Made by a program: the position numbers and the translations under genes. Positions 54,732-55,468 of a stretch of 55,468 nt of DNA are shown here, piece by piece. The notes beneath the pieces were generated by a model. That model saw nothing but the letters and a program-made list of their open reading frames with translations. It was not told where the DNA came from and ran no database searches. Origin of the DNA: a virus. The DNA is taken from positions 1 to 55,468 of the IMG/VR virus record IMGVR_UViG_3300043449_000430. One strand, given 5' to 3'. Numbering within the stretch: the first letter of the stretch is position 1; every line of letters starts with the position of its first letter.

Positions 54732-55468
54732 TTATGCATCTGATGCAGCGTCAGCGAATGCAATTGCATCCTCTTCTTCCCACTGAATACCAAAGCGGAC
54801 GAATACTGTGTATTCAATTGTGTCCTTCTTTGCTACGTATTCACGGTTTACAGTGATATCACGCTGGAATCCCCATACACGGTTTGCAGGGAATGTCAAG
54901 TCGATATAGCCTGCTGGGTAGTAAGGAACTTCCTGAACTTCGATTCCGAGAACACGAGTTGTACGTGCTCCACCGAATGTCTGTCCGATACCATCAAGGT
55001 ATGACTGGCGGTTTGCCTGGGTTGATCCTGGCATCTGGCCTGCGAATGCTTCTGCAACTGCATCAGCAAGTGTACCGTTGTTCTTAACGATTCCACCGAA
55101 TGCATCTGTACCTGCGTAGAACTTAAGATTGTTCTTAAGTGCACGGTACTTACGTGGCATTGCATTGATGATGCCCTGCATTACATCAGGTGTCCAAGCA
55201 TTATCTGCTACGGTTACAACTGACTCATGTGCATCTCCATTTTCCTTTACCTTGTTGATAAAGCCTGGCATGATTGACAAGAATGCTCCTGTTTCACCAT
55301 CACCATTGATAGCGAGATCTTCGATATCATTTGCGAATGCGTTTGTCATCAAGCGTACCAAGTGATCTTCTAGAGCGTCACCTTCTACACCATCTTCCAA
55401 TGATTCTGCTGTTACTTCCCAATCAAGACGAATCTTCTTGGTAGTAAGTTCGACCTTAGAGAATGTTG
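54732..55468 (-). CDS. major capsid protein, HK97-fold (5' end outside window)
   Basis: At least 245 residues are present and the reading frame continues past the window end, so the start is missing. ELTTKKIRLDWEVTAESLEDGVEGDALEDHLVRLMTNAFANDIEDLAINGDGETG is a typical HK97-like capsid helix and E-loop region, and VWGFQRDITVNREYVAKKDTIEYTVFVRFGIQW near the end is the P-domain strand set. It builds the icosahedral shell. A strong terminator follows. Confidence 0.9.
   Translation of the reverse strand, partial: TFSKVELTTKKIRLDWEVTAESLEDGVEGDALEDHLVRLMTNAFANDIEDLAINGDGETGAFLSIMPGFINKVKENGDAHESVVTVADNAWTPDVMQGIINAMPRKYRALKNNLKFYAGTDAFGGIVKNNGTLADAVAEAFAGQMPGSTQANRQSYLDGIGQTFGGARTTRVLGIEVQEVPYYPAGYIDLTFPANRVWGFQRDITVNREYVAKKDTIEYTVFVRFGIQWEEEDAIAFADAASDA

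Overview
This window looks like part of the genome of a long-tailed, tailed dsDNA phage (siphovirus type) that infects an actinobacterium, or of a metagenomic relative. The phage call rests on an HK97-like capsid gene running off the right edge, a head-tail connector series, a tail tube protein, a tape measure of about 2967 residues, several minor tail genes, both terminase subunits and a CHAP endolysin. The actinobacterial host is inferred from a WhiB regulator, an r1t-type holin-like protein, a zinc-binding family typical of actinobacteria and many leaderless genes. Base composition is AT-rich, which fits small planktonic freshwater or marine Actinobacteria better than soil mycobacteria or streptomycetes. 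I see no integrase or lysogeny module, no CRISPR and no insertion sequence.

Nearly everything is transcribed on the minus strand, so the reading order is from 55468 down to 1. (1) 55468-50909: capsid, head decoration or connector genes, tail terminator-like genes and tail tube. (2) 50842-33147: two tail-assembly-chaperone-like genes, tape measure, distal tail and minor tail genes. (3) 33147-21224: replication and recombination (MerR-like regulator, DnaB helicase, primase, single-strand binding protein, DnaE-type polymerase, RecA/UvsX, Cas4-like nuclease, RuvC-like resolvase), with small zinc and HTH proteins between. (4) 21112-18567: DUF3310 protein and the terminase pair, about 35 kb from the capsid genes. 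(5) 18545-12826: two secreted surface-like proteins, three small membrane proteins including a holin candidate, an HslV/proteasome-like peptidase, and a secreted subtilisin-like protease. (6) 12792-997: an accessory region with tRNA-Asn, four-fold Fe(II)/2OG oxygenases (one of them at 23401), a carbamoyltransferase, endolysin, a kinase-nucleotidyltransferase fusion, thioredoxin, thermonuclease, WhiB, a PnuC-like protein, a small heat-shock protein and many tiny membrane or zinc proteins. (7) 174-869: the only plus-strand gene, a SAM-methyltransferase-like protein, beside candidate structured RNAs.

Genes are packed very tightly, mostly with TAATG, ATGA or GTGA overlaps, so expression is probably organised in translationally coupled operons. 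Promoters are visible as extended -10 elements (TGG-TATAAT or TATACT) or full TTGACA-N17-TATAAT pairs. They are often written inside the last codons of the upstream gene. In at least five genes the -10 is followed by exactly six bases and then ATG, which predicts leaderless mRNA. Several terminators overlap the next promoter. The most interesting points are this compact regulatory writing, the HslV-like peptidase with exact catalytic spacing, a kinase-like insertion in the tape measure, and the oxygenase/carbamoyltransferase set. All functional calls come from motif reading by eye; no database search was possible.
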